The translations under genes and the position numbers were made by a program. A stretch of DNA of 64,000 nucleotides from Sacculina carcini (Eukaryota; Arthropoda; Thecostraca; Sacculinidae): NCBI GenBank assembly GCA_916048095.2, contig OU696593.1, positions 7,150,946 through 7,214,945 on the forward strand, given 5' to 3'. Under the pieces are notes generated by a model. The model saw only the letters and a program-made list of their open reading frames with translations, did no database searches and was not told where the DNA came from. Each line of letters starts with the position of its first letter. Position 1 is the stretch's first letter. Shown here piece by piece: positions 11,901-58,335 of this stretch.

Positions 11901-12944
11901 AGTATGAGTAGAGTGTATGAGTGGAGTGATTGATGACATGATAGAGTATGAGTGAAGTGATTGATGACATGATAGTGTATGAGTGGAGTGATTGACGACA
12001 TGATAGAGTATGAGTAGAGTGTATGAGTGGAGTGATTGATGACATGATATAGTATGAGTAGAGTGTATGAGTGAAGTGATTGATGACATGATAGAGTATG
12101 AGTAGAGTGTATGAGTGAAGTGATTGATGACATGATATAGTATGAGCTCACTCTTGTTGTTCATTGCCAGGCGTTGAGTTGTCTGAAGCGCGCGTGCAGT
12201 CTGAACCCGTGTGACTGGCACGTGCATTACAACCTGGCCGTACTGCTGGTGGCAATGAAACAGTACGCCTCGGCCTTCCACCATGCGGCCGCCGCTCTCA
12301 ACCACCACCTCTCCCCGGGCGTCTACTGTCTGCTAGCACGTGGGCTCCTCTCTCTCACACACACACACACACCGCGTTCTCACATGAGTTTGTATCACGC
12401 ACCTGCCGCTCATCTGGAGCTGCTCAACGCTGCTGATGTGTTTGACTGCAGTGATTCTGGCTCGTCTCGGGGACCATAATAACGCTGAGAAGGCATATTT
12501 GGCAGCGTTGAGTGCGGTACCGGTCGAGATGACAGATGAGCGCGCCAGCATTGTGGCTCGTGTCACGGCACTCGTCAATCACGCCGCGTTATCATACACT
12601 GCCGGCAAATATGACGCAGTTGCTCGCTCGTTGACGCAGCTGGACTCACAGATGGCACTCGCGACCTCCTCCGATGTTAAAATCGACCAGGAGGTGAGTA
12701 CAAGTTCTGCTCTCTCTTTCTCTTTTTGATCAACGATCCAGCAAACTGCGACTGTTCAATTAGTCAAGCTGAACATTTGTATCTACCATTAGTGGTGTCA
12801 GTGTTGACTTGTCGAGTAAGATAGGTGATTTCATAATACAATGTGATAATTCGTGTTGAAGTGCAGCTATTTCTCGCTATCATATTGCAGGTGGTGAATT
12901 TGGCGACTCAACTGCGAGGCTTGATGTTCGACAGCCAGTACTAG
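3129..12944 (+). CDS. BBS4: BBS4, BBSome TPR subunit (10 coding exons)
   Basis: BBS4 is a tetratricopeptide-repeat subunit of the BBSome, which moves membrane proteins in cilia. Exons: 3129-3249, 3526-3668, 5222-5334, 6884-6981, 7568-7730, 9506-9659, 10878-11000, 12171-12339, 12452-12693, 12891-12944. The sum is 1380 nt, 460 codons, and every junction phase matches. Family signatures are [64 protein letters not shown] and ALSCLKRA. The product (459 residues) is shorter than the vertebrate protein of about 520 because the non-TPR C-terminal tail is missing. The first exon is less certain: it is chosen for its ATG and its phase-1 donor, and the exon-2 acceptor could instead give a start at 3511. 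AATAAA at 13489-13494 is a possible poly(A) signal. Almost every intron contains a tandem array next to a splice site. Confidence 0.93.
3754..4455. repeat. 54-nt minisatellite in BBS4 intron 2
   Basis: About 13 copies of a 54-base unit (an 18-residue period in translation) containing CTTACAGTACAGAATGCTTG. Variants alternate CTTACAG and CTTTCAG, both acceptor-like. Long open frames on both strands across this array are repeat artefacts. Confidence 0.95.
4555..4690. repeat. 19-nt minisatellite
   Basis: Roughly seven copies of GTTACCAGTGTAATAATAT with indels. The array is interrupted by the element at 4699-5002, and one more unit follows at 5003. Confidence 0.8.
4699..5002. mobile_element. hAT-like non-autonomous element (304 bp)
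   Basis: Termini are CATGGGCGTAAATC on the left and the complement of CATCGGCGTAGATTT on the right. Flanks are GTTACTAG (4691-4698) and GTTACCAG (5003-5010), an 8-bp target duplication with one mismatch. The host array itself contains GTTACCAG, which weakens the duplication as proof. There is no transposase frame. Confidence 0.65.
5111..5210. repeat. 12-nt array next to BBS4 exon 3 acceptor
   Basis: About eight perfect copies of GCTATGTTGGTG. It ends 11 bases before the acceptor TTTTTGCTAG at 5221. Confidence 0.95.
5340..6230. repeat. CA-rich compound microsatellite at BBS4 intron 3 donor
   Basis: Starts six bases after the exon 3 donor (CACT then GTCAGT). Made of (CA)n runs mixed with ACACTGAC and ACTAACATAC units. 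Cysteine/valine-rich frames on the minus strand are artefacts. Confidence 0.95.
6302..6870. repeat. 11-nt acceptor-like array before BBS4 exon 4
   Basis: About 52 copies of TTGCAGTTATA. Each copy contains TATATTGCAG, which has the form of a 3' splice site. The array ends about 13 bases before the acceptor TGTTGACAG at 6883. The frame joined to exon 4 stays open through the array and encodes a hydrophobic 11-residue repeat. Confidence 0.97.
6950..7245. repeat. 75-nt tandem duplication of BBS4 exon 4 end and donor
   Basis: Four units at a period of exactly 75 bases (TCGGCTGACT at 6951, 7026, 7101, 7176). The first unit is the real exon 4 end with its donor (CTACAATAAAG then GTGCCC). The other three repeat the last ~34 exon bases, the donor and ~41 intron bases. 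Confidence 0.97.
7246..7567. other. Remainder of BBS4 intron 4, nothing seen
   Basis: AT-rich sequence between the 75-nt array and exon 5. I see no repeat or coding signal. Confidence 0.5.
8405..8825 (+). pseudogene. piggyBac-like transposase N-terminal remnant
   Basis: A 116-residue frame (ATG region near 8475-8493) ending in a stop at 8823-8825. It contains [25 protein letters not shown], a long acidic S/D/E stretch and SPWRKASGF. This is the layout of the acidic N-terminus of PGBD/piggyBac transposases, which often starts with a short 'LTLEEA'-type helix and an 'I.PP' motif. The DDE catalytic part is missing. It lies inside BBS4 intron 5 in the same orientation as the gene. It could instead be an unrelated acidic exon. 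Confidence 0.5.
8966..9503. repeat. TG-rich array at BBS4 exon 6 acceptor
   Basis: About 24 copies of a unit near 20-24 bases made of (TG)n plus TTCATGTGTTATTG. It runs directly into the acceptor GTGTGTGCAG at 9505. Confidence 0.95.
9651..10516. repeat. 22-nt array of copied BBS4 exon 6 donors
   Basis: About 39 copies of a 22-base unit holding ATCATCCAGGTATCTTTCTC. The first copy is the true end of exon 6 (ATCATCCAG, 9651-9659) with its donor GTATCT. All later copies repeat both the exon end and the donor. In the BBS4 frame the array is open for about 12 copies, until a TGA near 9933. Confidence 0.98.
11210..12148. repeat. 44-nt minisatellite before BBS4 exon 8
   Basis: About 21 copies of a roughly 44-base unit containing GAGTATGAGTAGAGTG and GTGATTGATGACATGATA, with shorter variants. 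It ends about 20 bases before the exon 8 acceptor TTCATTGCCAG at 12170. Confidence 0.95.
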
Positions 12945-13752
12945 TGCATTCATTGGCATATTATCAACTACTTGATCTTGAATTTCACACACACACGGCA
13001 TCACCAGTGTCAGTGTGTGATAGTCATGCTTCTAGTCATCTCGTCGTTCACATCAGCATATTCACCTGCACTGTGTCACGTGTCTGTCTCGTTCAGTCTC
13101 CATTTAGCAGGAATATTATCGCCTCATCTCGTTTCTTCGGCAAAACGATCCGTCCATGTTCTTGTATATTCTGGTGTACGCGGTGCCTTTTTAATTTATA
13201 TTCGTGATAATATTGTGTGTGCACATATACGCTAATTATTCACACGCAACTATTGATAAATGTATTGCTACACATGGCACGTGTTTATTTGATGTTTTTA
13301 TTGCAGCGAAAGTGTTCTATCATTAGTGAATTAGTTGCACGTGAGGTTCGTGACGAAATTCCGCTCAGTCCAGTGTGATCATGACCAGTGCCATAGATAA
13401 CAGTAGACCATTGTTTTGTTTGCTGTTATCTATGCCAGTGCACAAAGACACATTGATATAATTTTCAAAGTTATCACGAGAAACCAGGAATAAATGTGGA
13501 ATGACTCATTTTATCATTTATGGGCTGAATATTGTTGTCAGTTCATTTGAACATGTTCTTCCTATCAAACCCATTCATACAAAAACTAACAAATTCACGT
13601 AAACACACATACACACACATACATACATACATACATACATACACTTAACGAAGTACGAATAATACAAATGGTGTGAATAATATTGCGGAGATGATTAACT
13701 TATGACTATATTGTTTTTGTAGTTATATAGTTGTCACCGATGTTTTCGCTAG
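12945..13752. other. Convergent intergenic region BBS4/tektin
   Basis: Holds the BBS4 3' UTR, an AATAAA at 13489-13494, a 12-bp perfect hairpin (CATAGATAACAG at 13392-13403 with its complement at 13423-13434) and a short CA/TACA microsatellite near 13600-13645. No gene seen. Confidence 0.5.
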
Positions 13753-16626
13753 TTATTGCGCGTGTGCGTGTTGTTGTTGTGCCAATGTTTCGTTGTTCAG
13801 TGAATTTTCCACCACTGAACAGTTCGCTCGCACTTTTCTCACGTGCTGCATCAAGTGGTGGCGCGTGTTCCTCAGCTTCTCCACCGAGCCACAGCTCTCT
13901 TCTGAGCTGACCTGAACGACAAACATGCCATCATTTCTGCTTTACTCTGATATTCTCACTACTGTCTGTCTACTGTGGTTATAATGACAAATGACACAAT
14001 AACCACGTATCCTAGAACACACACCAACACCAGCAATAAAATCTTTCGGAATTTTGGTAATATAAAAGGCGTGTCGTGTGCCCGACTCGGAGCGTGCTTT
14101 ACTCAATACGGAATATGTGTTTTGTGTGGATGATCTGTGTGTGTGTGTGTGTGGAAATAACTTGGTTTGAGTCGAGTTGTAGTTTGAGTGCCGAACTTGC
14201 CAAATCGTGCACCAGTTCTGTCAGTGGTCTTCTCGAACGCTCGCTTAAACGACTTTCTGCAACGATTCTATCACTGGTCAATTCACGTGACATTTCCTCG
14301 ATCCTGCCGAGCTGCTCTTCTATGCGACTCAACTCGCGTTCACCCTGTACCAAACACAACGTGTCAGGCCAGGCTAATATTTTACCTGAACATTAAATGA
14401 CACATTTTCAGGTTGCCGAGGTATCTCGCGCAATACGAATCTCATCATGACTCCCCCGAGTCTCTCTCGAGCGAAAGAGGAAATGAAATTTAGAATGTAT
14501 CCGCTTACAGAAGGCAATCAATGCATCGTGTCAGCATTGTCAGATTAATTGCAAGATCATCGAATCACAACTCAGATCAATTATCTCATATTGCTTCATT
14601 GTCGATGTTGCATTACGGGCCAATGAACGGGTTGTTTTTGTTATTGTTTTTGTTATTAGTGAATTTCTGGTCGGAATTCATATCTGACGGTTTTGCTGCA
14701 AATACGTCATACGTCACTTGTCGTAATATCAGTTAATTCGCTGACATTTTGAAGGTGCTGGAATGGATCAAGCACATTTTCTCACGCAACAATGACTGTC
14801 TTCATACTTGATCGCAATGCCACTGCAGGTCTTTCAGTCGCTCGTTCAGTCTTTGCTTGACATGTCGGAACAATGTTTCGGTGCGGTCACGACTGCAGTG
14901 CAGGCGGTTCAGCCAACACGCCATTGCACGTGAAACAGAGCTACGCAAAGCGCGCGCGTTATTCAGTAGATTAGTTGCAGTGTTGTGGTGCTGGTTGAGT
15001 TGTTGCTGCCACTCGAGTTCTGATATTCTGTGCGAATTACCAACAAAAACACTATCACCTGAGTCCACTTTGTTTACGATGACACGACGTTCATTGGTGT
15101 TCATTGTGCCCGCCACTCTGAAATAATTCATGTCATTAATGTTTGCTGAAAGATTGGGAATGAGTAAAAGTGAGCAGTTCTAAACATTAATGTTTGGACG
15201 TGTCTCGTTCAGCCGTTCATGTCAGAATAACCGTATGCGCTCACTCATTTATACACTCAATATGAGCATTCTTTATCTCGCCAATCTCGATCACGCACTT
15301 TCAGAATGAACCAGTTATCATAGTGATTACTGAGGAAATGTTGATAAATTCAGTGCGATGGTTGCAGCACTTACTGTTTGCGTGAATTATTAATCACATG
15401 CCACGGTTTTGCACTGTTGTTTTTGCTGTATTTGTTGAGACTGATCACGCGCGTCTCCAGAGCAACCGTCTCGTTCTTGTCTTCTATGTTGTCCGTCGTG
15501 CACGTGCAGAATGCATGCAGCTCGTAGACACAATGCTGCAGTTTTAGTGAGAGCTCAGTGAGCTGTCGCACGGAATTTTCCAGTTCCGTTTTCTCCTGCA
15601 GAAAAGTAGCAATACTGTCAACACGAGAGCACAGTGAGATATGTTTGTGTGAAGACGCGACCAAGTGAGATTATGTGAGATATGTTTGTGTGAAGATGCG
15701 ACCAAGTGAGATACACACGCAGCTACTGTCAGTTTGATGTGACCTGTTCAACCGCCGTCTGTAGCTGATGGTCATCACACTGCAGCCACTCACAAGCGAG
15801 CACAGTGGCCGCATGCTGGCTGTGTTTCTGCTGTCTGTGTGCCGCGACACACGTGACATTTGAGAGACGAGCCACATGCTCACGACACTCTTCCTCCACC
15901 CGACTACTCAATCTCTTCAACAAGTTCACTTCCTCATTGACGTCCACCGATATTTGACTCCATTTCTGCCTCCAACACCCGACTTCGTCTAGTCTGTAAT
16001 AAAAAATTCGCCATTCACATGATCATGAGTGTGTCGATATGAACATGAATATTGTATTTTTGGTTAATGATGCTCCTAAGGTATACCTCAAAAGTTGTCA
16101 CTTTTCAACATAATTGGCCAAGTTGATTGACGAGAAACCAGTCAGTTCATTCGCAAGAATGATTTAGTTTTATACAAGTGAGGATTACATCTCATACTGA
16201 CTGTATCATATTGACTGTATCATATTGACTGTATCATATTGACTGTATCATATTGACTGTCTTATACTGACTGTATCATACTGACTGTATCATACTGACT
16301 GTATCATATTGACTGTCTTATACTGACTGTATCATACTGACTGTATCATACTGACTGTATCATACTGACTGTATCATATTGACTGTATCATACTGACTGT
16401 CTGTCATATTTCCTGGTCAGTCTCACCTGTTTGTCAGTGAGTACTGTACTGTATGACTGTGGAGATGTTGATTGCACGTGGCATTCGTGGCTGCCACGCT
16501 GCCATCACGACGCACGTGGCAGCAGAGACACGCCAGCTGACACGGCTCGTCGCCACGCCGCGGGTCGCATGACTCCTCACACGAGCTCATGCTCTGCTCG
16601 GCAGCTGACAAACTGATACTGCTCTC
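13753..16626 (-). CDS. Tektin family protein (6 exons seen, 5' end incomplete)
   Basis: Tektins are coiled-coil filaments inside axonemal doublet microtubules. Exons in transcript order: 16427-16626, 15744-15993, 15375-15595, 14808-15117, 14162-14344, 13753-13911; junction phases fit throughout. Signatures are RLDEVGCWRQKW (the tektin 'R+.E+..W+' start), a long coiled coil, and LSERSRRPLTELVHDLA, which aligns with the tektin signature R-P-N-V-E-L-C-R-D. That signature is diverged here (PLTELVHD). The last exon encodes a further coiled coil and ends in TAA at 13753-13755. The total is about 440 residues, normal for the family; it looks closest to tektin-2 but the subtype is a guess. The 16427-16626 exon fits by phase and by the TNRLDEV junction but is weak in its upstream half, and the start codon is not identified. 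It converges on BBS4, another ciliary gene. Confidence 0.85.
16196..16400. repeat. 14-nt minisatellite in tektin intron
   Basis: About 14 copies of TACTGACTGTATCA with T/C variants. It lies just downstream, in transcript terms, of the first recognised tektin exon donor at 16426. Confidence 0.9.
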
Positions 16627-18380
16627 CTAGCCGACGATATGTGTTTGTGTGTGAGTGTGTGTCGCTGCCGTGGCAGTGCATTGAAACAATGGGGTGATAG
16701 CGAGCTGACGAGTTCATGAGCTGTATCAATGCTTTTAGGTGATTCAAGTGAAATTGTTCAAGAAAATCTGGTATGTAAATATGATACTTTTGTACATGGC
16801 AATATATCAAGAAATGAAAGCTGAATCAATGTCTAGCACGAATTAACTCGTGTTGTGTCAGTGCCTTGAACCGTCACTGCTGGTGTGGTCAATAGTGACC
16901 CAGATTTTAGCCGCCATCAGCTACATATTTTCCTAGATCACTGGAATCCACCACATTCAGCTTGATCAATATACCTGGTGTCACTCATGTAGTAGTGAGT
17001 GACACACTTCTTTCGAGTATTTCAAAATATGTGATCGAATCACAGGTCCTTTCACTTCAAACTATAATTTATGCGGACGAAAAGGGCCCGACAGAGGGGG
17101 ATATTTATTCGCATACTGGTGTCATCCAGGTATAGGATTAAAATATAATTTACATGAATATATAAACAAGCATTTTTATGTTAATATTGTAAGCTATTTT
17201 GTGCTTGAATATAATTTCAATAGATGCTAAAAAATACCACATGCTTATGTTTACTTTGGTTTTAATATGGCGCACCTGATTTCAAAGCGCAACGCGTAAT
17301 GTGAGATGCTTCTGTTATTTTCTGTGTTATCATATCCACTGTGCGGTGGGAGTGGGCTTATTAAAGTATTCAAAATTTATCAAATTTGATAATTGAATTG
17401 AAATACTTGTTTTCAGTGATCGGTTTTTTAATCAAATGTTTCACGCATGAATGTTTAATTATAATTAGATAATTCTAATTCTTCACAGTCTCGTGCGGTA
17501 AAGTATAATTTCAGGATTATTTCTGCTCTGGGCTCGGGTGTGTAGGGTGGACACCTTGAGGACGTTTTCAGGCGTGTAGTTTGGCATATCCAAAGTGCAA
17601 CCGTCATACTTTTTTAGGCAATCGGTCCGAGTTTTCAACCGTAAAACAATTGAATGTGCTTTCTTACATGTTGATAGGTCCTGAATCGAATGCCGCGTTT
17701 TATCCTTCCTTTTGACACAAACTCCTATGTTCTTCTAGGACATTAGGGGGCAAGGAACCTAATTATCTAGTGCTCAAAAGGTGAACATCAGATCAGAGAC
17801 GAGAGTGTGGCCTTTACAACAGCACTGTCTGATGTTATTTGTATTTTCCCTGTAAACACACAACAGTGCCTTTTGTTTGGCACTCGAATAACCGATTTAT
17901 ACACACATACACACATCTATTTGTATAGATATGTACCTTTAATTACACTTATCAATGCACATAATCACACCCTAAACTGGCACACAACACATTACTCATG
18001 ATATAAATACAACATATAAATCACATAACACGCTATATAGCATAGGATACACTTTTTCTTTTCTTTTTGCACGTATTTACATCCACATACACCTAGGCAT
18101 ATGTCCAGATTTACTCAAACTCCGCACTTATTTACAATGCTTACTCACATGACACATGTATACCAACACAACACAAGTTAACGCATACATATAACACAAA
18201 ATACTACGCATAATAATTTTATTTTATTTTCTTATATAATTTTTTAACACTCACATACATCGTTAATATTATGTACAAACATGAGTTATGCATCACAAAT
18301 TATCACTACATTAATACACGTAACCTACGACCCGTTTACATTCGGATATTATTGTATTTACACCCATACATTACTATAGT
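16627..18380. other. Unassigned region upstream of tektin
   Basis: Should contain the missing first tektin exon or promoter. AT-rich. I see no convincing exon or element. Confidence 0.4.
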
Positions 18381-18382
18381 AA

Positions 18383-18817
18383 CTAAAATGCAATACTTCT
18401 ATAGTAACTAAAATGTAATAGCTCAGAATAATAGCTGGAACAGTTAAAATACATCAAGCTCAACCATATTGCTATATTCCTACCCCTACTGTACTGGTCT
18501 ATTAATCTCATCCTTTTCCTTATCGACCAGAATCTCGCTAGTGTTTCCTTCGTGTCCTGGATGTAGTCCTTGCAGAATAATACTTCTCCGATTACTTCGT
18601 GGTCTTCTCCTTTGTATGGTTGTACTAGTAATGGGTGTTTGACTCGCTCTTCCTGATATGCTGGGCACCAAAGTATGGAGTGCTCGAGGTTTTCCAAGTC
18701 GTATCCGCAACATTCACATTCCATGCTCTCTCCTTTAAACCTCTTTCTGTCGTTCAGATTCAAGTTGTTTGTGCGGCACTTCAGTAGCAGAATAGATGCT
18801 GGTCTATTGTCATACAC
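18383..18817 (-). pseudogene. LINE ORF2 C-terminal fragment with CCHC-like finger
   Basis: A 144-residue minus-strand frame with LLLKCRTNNLNLNDRKRF followed by CECCGYDLENLEHSILWC. This is the pattern of the cysteine/histidine finger found after the reverse transcriptase in several non-LTR retrotransposon clades (C-x2-C, then H-x4-C). Polymerase motifs are missing. The AT-rich sequence at 17870-18380 on its 3' side may be the element's 3' UTR. Confidence 0.6.
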
Positions 18818-18819
18818 CT

Positions 18820-19587
18820 TTTCTTACAAAGTTAACATGCAAAGTTAGGAATTGTATTGAGTCTCTCAAAATGACGCTGACATTTTTTCGGTTTTTACTT
18901 TCTGCATTGCAAAACCTAGAGCGAGAGACAAATACATAAACAACAGTAACAAGGGTCTTACATCTTGTCTTCTTGTGTAATATAGTTATAATGGCTAATA
19001 GTTATAGTTATACTTAATAATGGCTTCAGGTTGAATGTCCCATATTCAGCTGTCACAGGCAAAACAAATGTGAAAATGAGAATTACTCGATGACACTTTT
19101 GCTACTATTTGCATTTCTAGAACTAAGCTTGTCCACATCCTGGCATATAAATCAGAGAACGTATTGGAAGCAGCCAGGCTCCCAGATTTCATGCACTCAT
19201 AACTGATATCTGGCCTGGCTCACTGAATTTTATCAGTTTTTTTTTGTGTTTGGCTGATTGAGTCTATTTGGATTGGCGGTTGTATTATACTGTGTTTCGT
19301 TGAATCGCGGTGTGCTGACAGCACTGATGTGTGTCCAAAATGAATCGGCCAAAATTTTGTAATATATATTTGAACGATAAATTCTACCATGTTTGTGTAT
19401 GTGTATGTATGTCTTTGTGTGTATTTTCATACATGTATGTATGTGTGTATTTATATATATGTATGTTTGTATAATGTATGTATATATTGCAATGAAAAGC
19501 GCGTGCCCAGCGATTGCAATAAAGCATTGATTGATTGATTGTTTATCAGCGTTGCATCTCGACGCTCGCAATTCCTGCAGTATCTCG
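18820..19587. other. Upstream region of bL36m gene
   Basis: AT-rich, with TGTATGTATG-type microsatellite near 19395-19480 and (TTGA)n near 19525-19540. No coding signal. Confidence 0.4.
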
Positions 19588-19777
19588 ATGTGGTCGTTGG
19601 TGGTGCGCGCGTGCATGCCACGTGTCTGTCAGTGCTGTGTGACCGCCACAACCTCCTCCACTGCATCTCATATACATCGACCACTGCATGTGTTGACTGC
19701 CGCAGCACGCGCCTCCTCCTCCCCTTCACTACCTCAGTGGTCTCTGCTCTCACCGCAAACTACCCACGTTCGTACTG

Positions 19778-19811
<34 letters not shown>

Positions 19812-19990
19812 CACTGATACATATTCACGAGTTTTTTTCACACACACACGAGTTGATGGCAAGTGTTGCTGTCTTGTCGTGTTTTTCTCGTATCTCGTGT
19901 TGTCGGCAGATTTACTAGTTGTTGCTTGCTGAAGTACAAAATGTTCTCAATTATGCAGCCAGTTTGACCCTAATACGGCGTGTATGTGTA

Positions 19991-20034
<44 letters not shown>

Positions 20035-20245
20035 GGTGGATTAGTATTTGCCGCCGGCGTGTGGGATGAAGATGCGAGGACGGGTGCATCGACGCTGCAA
20101 GGACTGCTACTTGGTGGTTCGTCAGGGCAGACTGTACAACATGTGTCGCACGCATCCCCGCCACAAACAGATGGGCTTGACGACGAAACTCGAGCACACG
20201 TGGATTTTGACTGATGTGATGACTACTCCGCGACGTCCCTGGTGA
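19588..20245 (+). CDS. MRPL36: Mitochondrial ribosomal protein bL36m (2 exons)
   Basis: bL36m is a small zinc-binding protein of the mitochondrial large ribosomal subunit. Exon 2 (20045-20245) carries the family core RCKDCYLVVRQGRLYNMC and THPRHKQMGL, with the C-x2-C...C...H zinc ligands intact. Exon 1 (19588-19767, ATG at 19588) is exactly 60 codons, in phase 0 with exon 2, and encodes an Arg/Ser/Ala-rich leader with few acidic residues, suited to mitochondrial import; its SLLSP resembles the human leader. The predicted product is 126 residues, with about 20 extra C-terminal residues after the usual end. Exon 1 is less certain than exon 2. AATAAA at 20310-20315 is the likely poly(A) signal. 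The intron has (CA)n at its 5' end and (TG)n at its 3' end. Confidence 0.85.
19778..19815. repeat. (CA)n at bL36m intron 5' end
   Basis: CA dinucleotide run with one AAAC interruption, starting 11 bases after the donor CCCAC/GTTCGT at 19767. Confidence 0.9.
19998..20033. repeat. (TG)n at bL36m intron 3' end
   Basis: Run of TG dinucleotides ending about 11 bases before the acceptor GGTGGATTAG at 20044. Confidence 0.9.
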
Positions 20246-20309
20246 TGGCGATGGTTATTAGTGTGGGGATCATAGTGGACACTGTCTGAGTATTGATGTT
20301 TTGTTGTTC

Positions 20310-20315
20310 AATAAA
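20310..20315 (+). terminator. Poly(A) signal of bL36m gene
   Basis: AATAAA 65 bases after the stop codon. Confidence 0.7.
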
Positions 20316-20931
20316 TGCCGCTGTTTGTGAAGTGCTGATTTCGATGAATTAAGAGTGATTTTGTTCGTTTGAGTGATTGATCATATCAACTGGGAAGGGA
20401 TTCTGGAAATGATTGATCCCGATTGATTTGTTTTGATTCACACTAATATCGCATCGTTCTGTGTGTGTGTGTTTTGTGTATTTTTGAAATATAGGAATGG
20501 TTGTATATGAATATGTGCAATTTTTGGTAAACATTGTGTTGTTTTTATTTATTTTTTGGCCGGAGAAAGCATGTATTTGTGATACACTTTGTAGATGAAT
20601 TTTTTATGTTCAACTGATATGTTTTCTCATAGACCACGGCTTCATCACTGCGTCATGCGAGTGTAATTGAGTGTAGTAGCGAGCAATTTGAGCGAATTAT
20701 TGCTGTGACAGCTGCGGTGATCGTGATTGAACATGACATCATTTGTCGGCTTGCACATTGGTAGCAATTGAAAGCGTCATTAGAGAGTTAATTCACAGTG
20801 CGGCTGTGTGGGCAGTGATGGCTCTGACTGCTGTTTTCTCCTCGTCATTGTCGCTTTGTCGTCACACGCGCTCGTATCGCTCGTATCGCTATTATCTTCC
20901 AGTGTTCTCGCTGTGGGAAACATTTTTCTCC
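20316..20931. other. bL36m downstream / receptor 5' region
   Basis: No coding signal before the receptor start. This should contain the receptor promoter and 5' UTR. Confidence 0.4.
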
Positions 20932-56781
<35,850 letters not shown>

Positions 56782-56861
56782 GTGGCAACGTTTCTCTTGT
56801 CAATATCTCAATAATCTCGAAATATTGTATTGTTACGCATTTGGAAGCTATTTAATTATTA

Positions 56862-57130
56862 TAATTATTGTTAATTACAGGCAAATCTAGTAGCATGGGA
56901 AGAGAGCAAGTACTACTAACACCCTAAGGTGATCCTAAGCTAAAACAATCAACAGCAATAAACATGATTCAATACGAAACAACCAACAATAAATATAAGA
57001 ATGATTCAATAAGTAACAACAACACAAATAAATATGATTCAATCAACAATAAGAGCCAACACTGAGTAAAAGTATGATTTAATAAAAAACAACAACCAAT
57101 ACTAAATAGTAATAAATCATCATGTATTTG
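56862..57130 (-). mobile_element. Dispersed repeat with (AAT)n tail, copy D
   Basis: Minus-strand copy. On the + strand it shows ATTACAGGCAAATCTAGTAG and GCATGGGAAGAGAGCAAG, then ATGATTCAATA-type subrepeats that match the upstream part of copies A and B. Confidence 0.65.
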
Positions 57131-57404
57131 CCAAACCCAACATAACACAGACATTCACACACAAAATACCGGATAATTTGCAATGTTAGGATGGCTGGGC
57201 AAAAGAAGCCTGGAGGCTTGTACTGCCCTTTTCTAACATACAATATACATTAACATATATAACATATACAACTAAATAATAAAAAAGAAAGTTTTTTCAT
57301 CATGCCACACTTTTAAGATGTTCCAATACGCATAAGCAGTATGTGTATATCATAAGTTATCATATCATATCAGTCTCATATCATAAGTATGTGTGTATCA
57401 TAAG

Positions 57405-58335
57405 CAGAGGTGGGCGCGCGAACATTTTTGGGGTTCCGAATCCGAACCCGAATCTTCGCTGGGTTTAGGTTCCGAACCTCCGAACAGCGAACCCGATTGT
57501 CAAAGTTTCGGTGCGAAGATTTAATCGGAACATTTATCCGCGAACCTCCGAATCTATACAAAATAGCAGAGCGAACCTTAATTCCGATACCTTCCGAACA
57601 TTTAAAAACCTAAATTTCACTCATTCCGAATCTCCGAATCTAAATTTTTGATTAAAATAAGTGTTTAAGATATCTACATTATTTATTAAACAAAACAACA
57701 ACAAGACAGTAAGAAGTAAAAACAAAAAGTTACGCAAGCGTAGTCACCGGCGCATGCGCGGTGGTTGAGAATCACTAACAAGCGTTCTGATCGCTACAGT
57801 CACAACATGACGAGTCTGTGTGGTACATTTAAAGCAATGAGTAAAACACCACCAGTATATTTCCAAATTATAAAAAGAGCAGTCCAAGCAGTAATACTAG
57901 TCTTTGTTTCGCATTACTGGACACAGTTACACAGGCTTGCATATCGAGCATATTTCGAGCAGTGGTCATTTGAGACACACACACACACACACACACTTAC
58001 ATGCCCATACTGAAATATAAAGTAGAGAAGCGATTAAGTAAAACACAACACTAATGGTCATAGGGGTCTCTAGTTGTTACGGAAACACAGGCGTCACCAA
58101 ATATGTATGCCACGAAAAAGTTAAAAACCAATGTTTGGTCGACTTCATTTTTTCGAATTTTTCCCGGGATTCGGAGGTTCGGATTCGCGAAGAAAAACGT
58201 TCCGAACCCGGAAGTCCGAATCCTTTTTGGCGTCGGTCCGGATCTGAACCTCCGAACCCAAATCCGGGATTTTGCTGGTCCGAACAAATCTGCGGATAAA
58301 GATTCGCGAACATTTGTTCGGAATGCCCACCTCTG
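57405..58335. mobile_element. hAT-like non-autonomous element (931 bp)
   Basis: Left end CAGAGGTGGGCGCGCGAACA, right end complement of CAGAGGTGGGCATTCCGAAC. Flanks are ATCATAAG on both sides (57397-57404, 58336-58343), a perfect 8-bp duplication. Both end regions contain repeated TTCCGAACCTCCGAA-like motifs. No transposase frame. Confidence 0.9.

Noticed and set aside
11162-12308. Minus-strand His/Ser/Thr-rich frames up to 329 residues
   Set aside because: Repeat translation of the 44-nt array.
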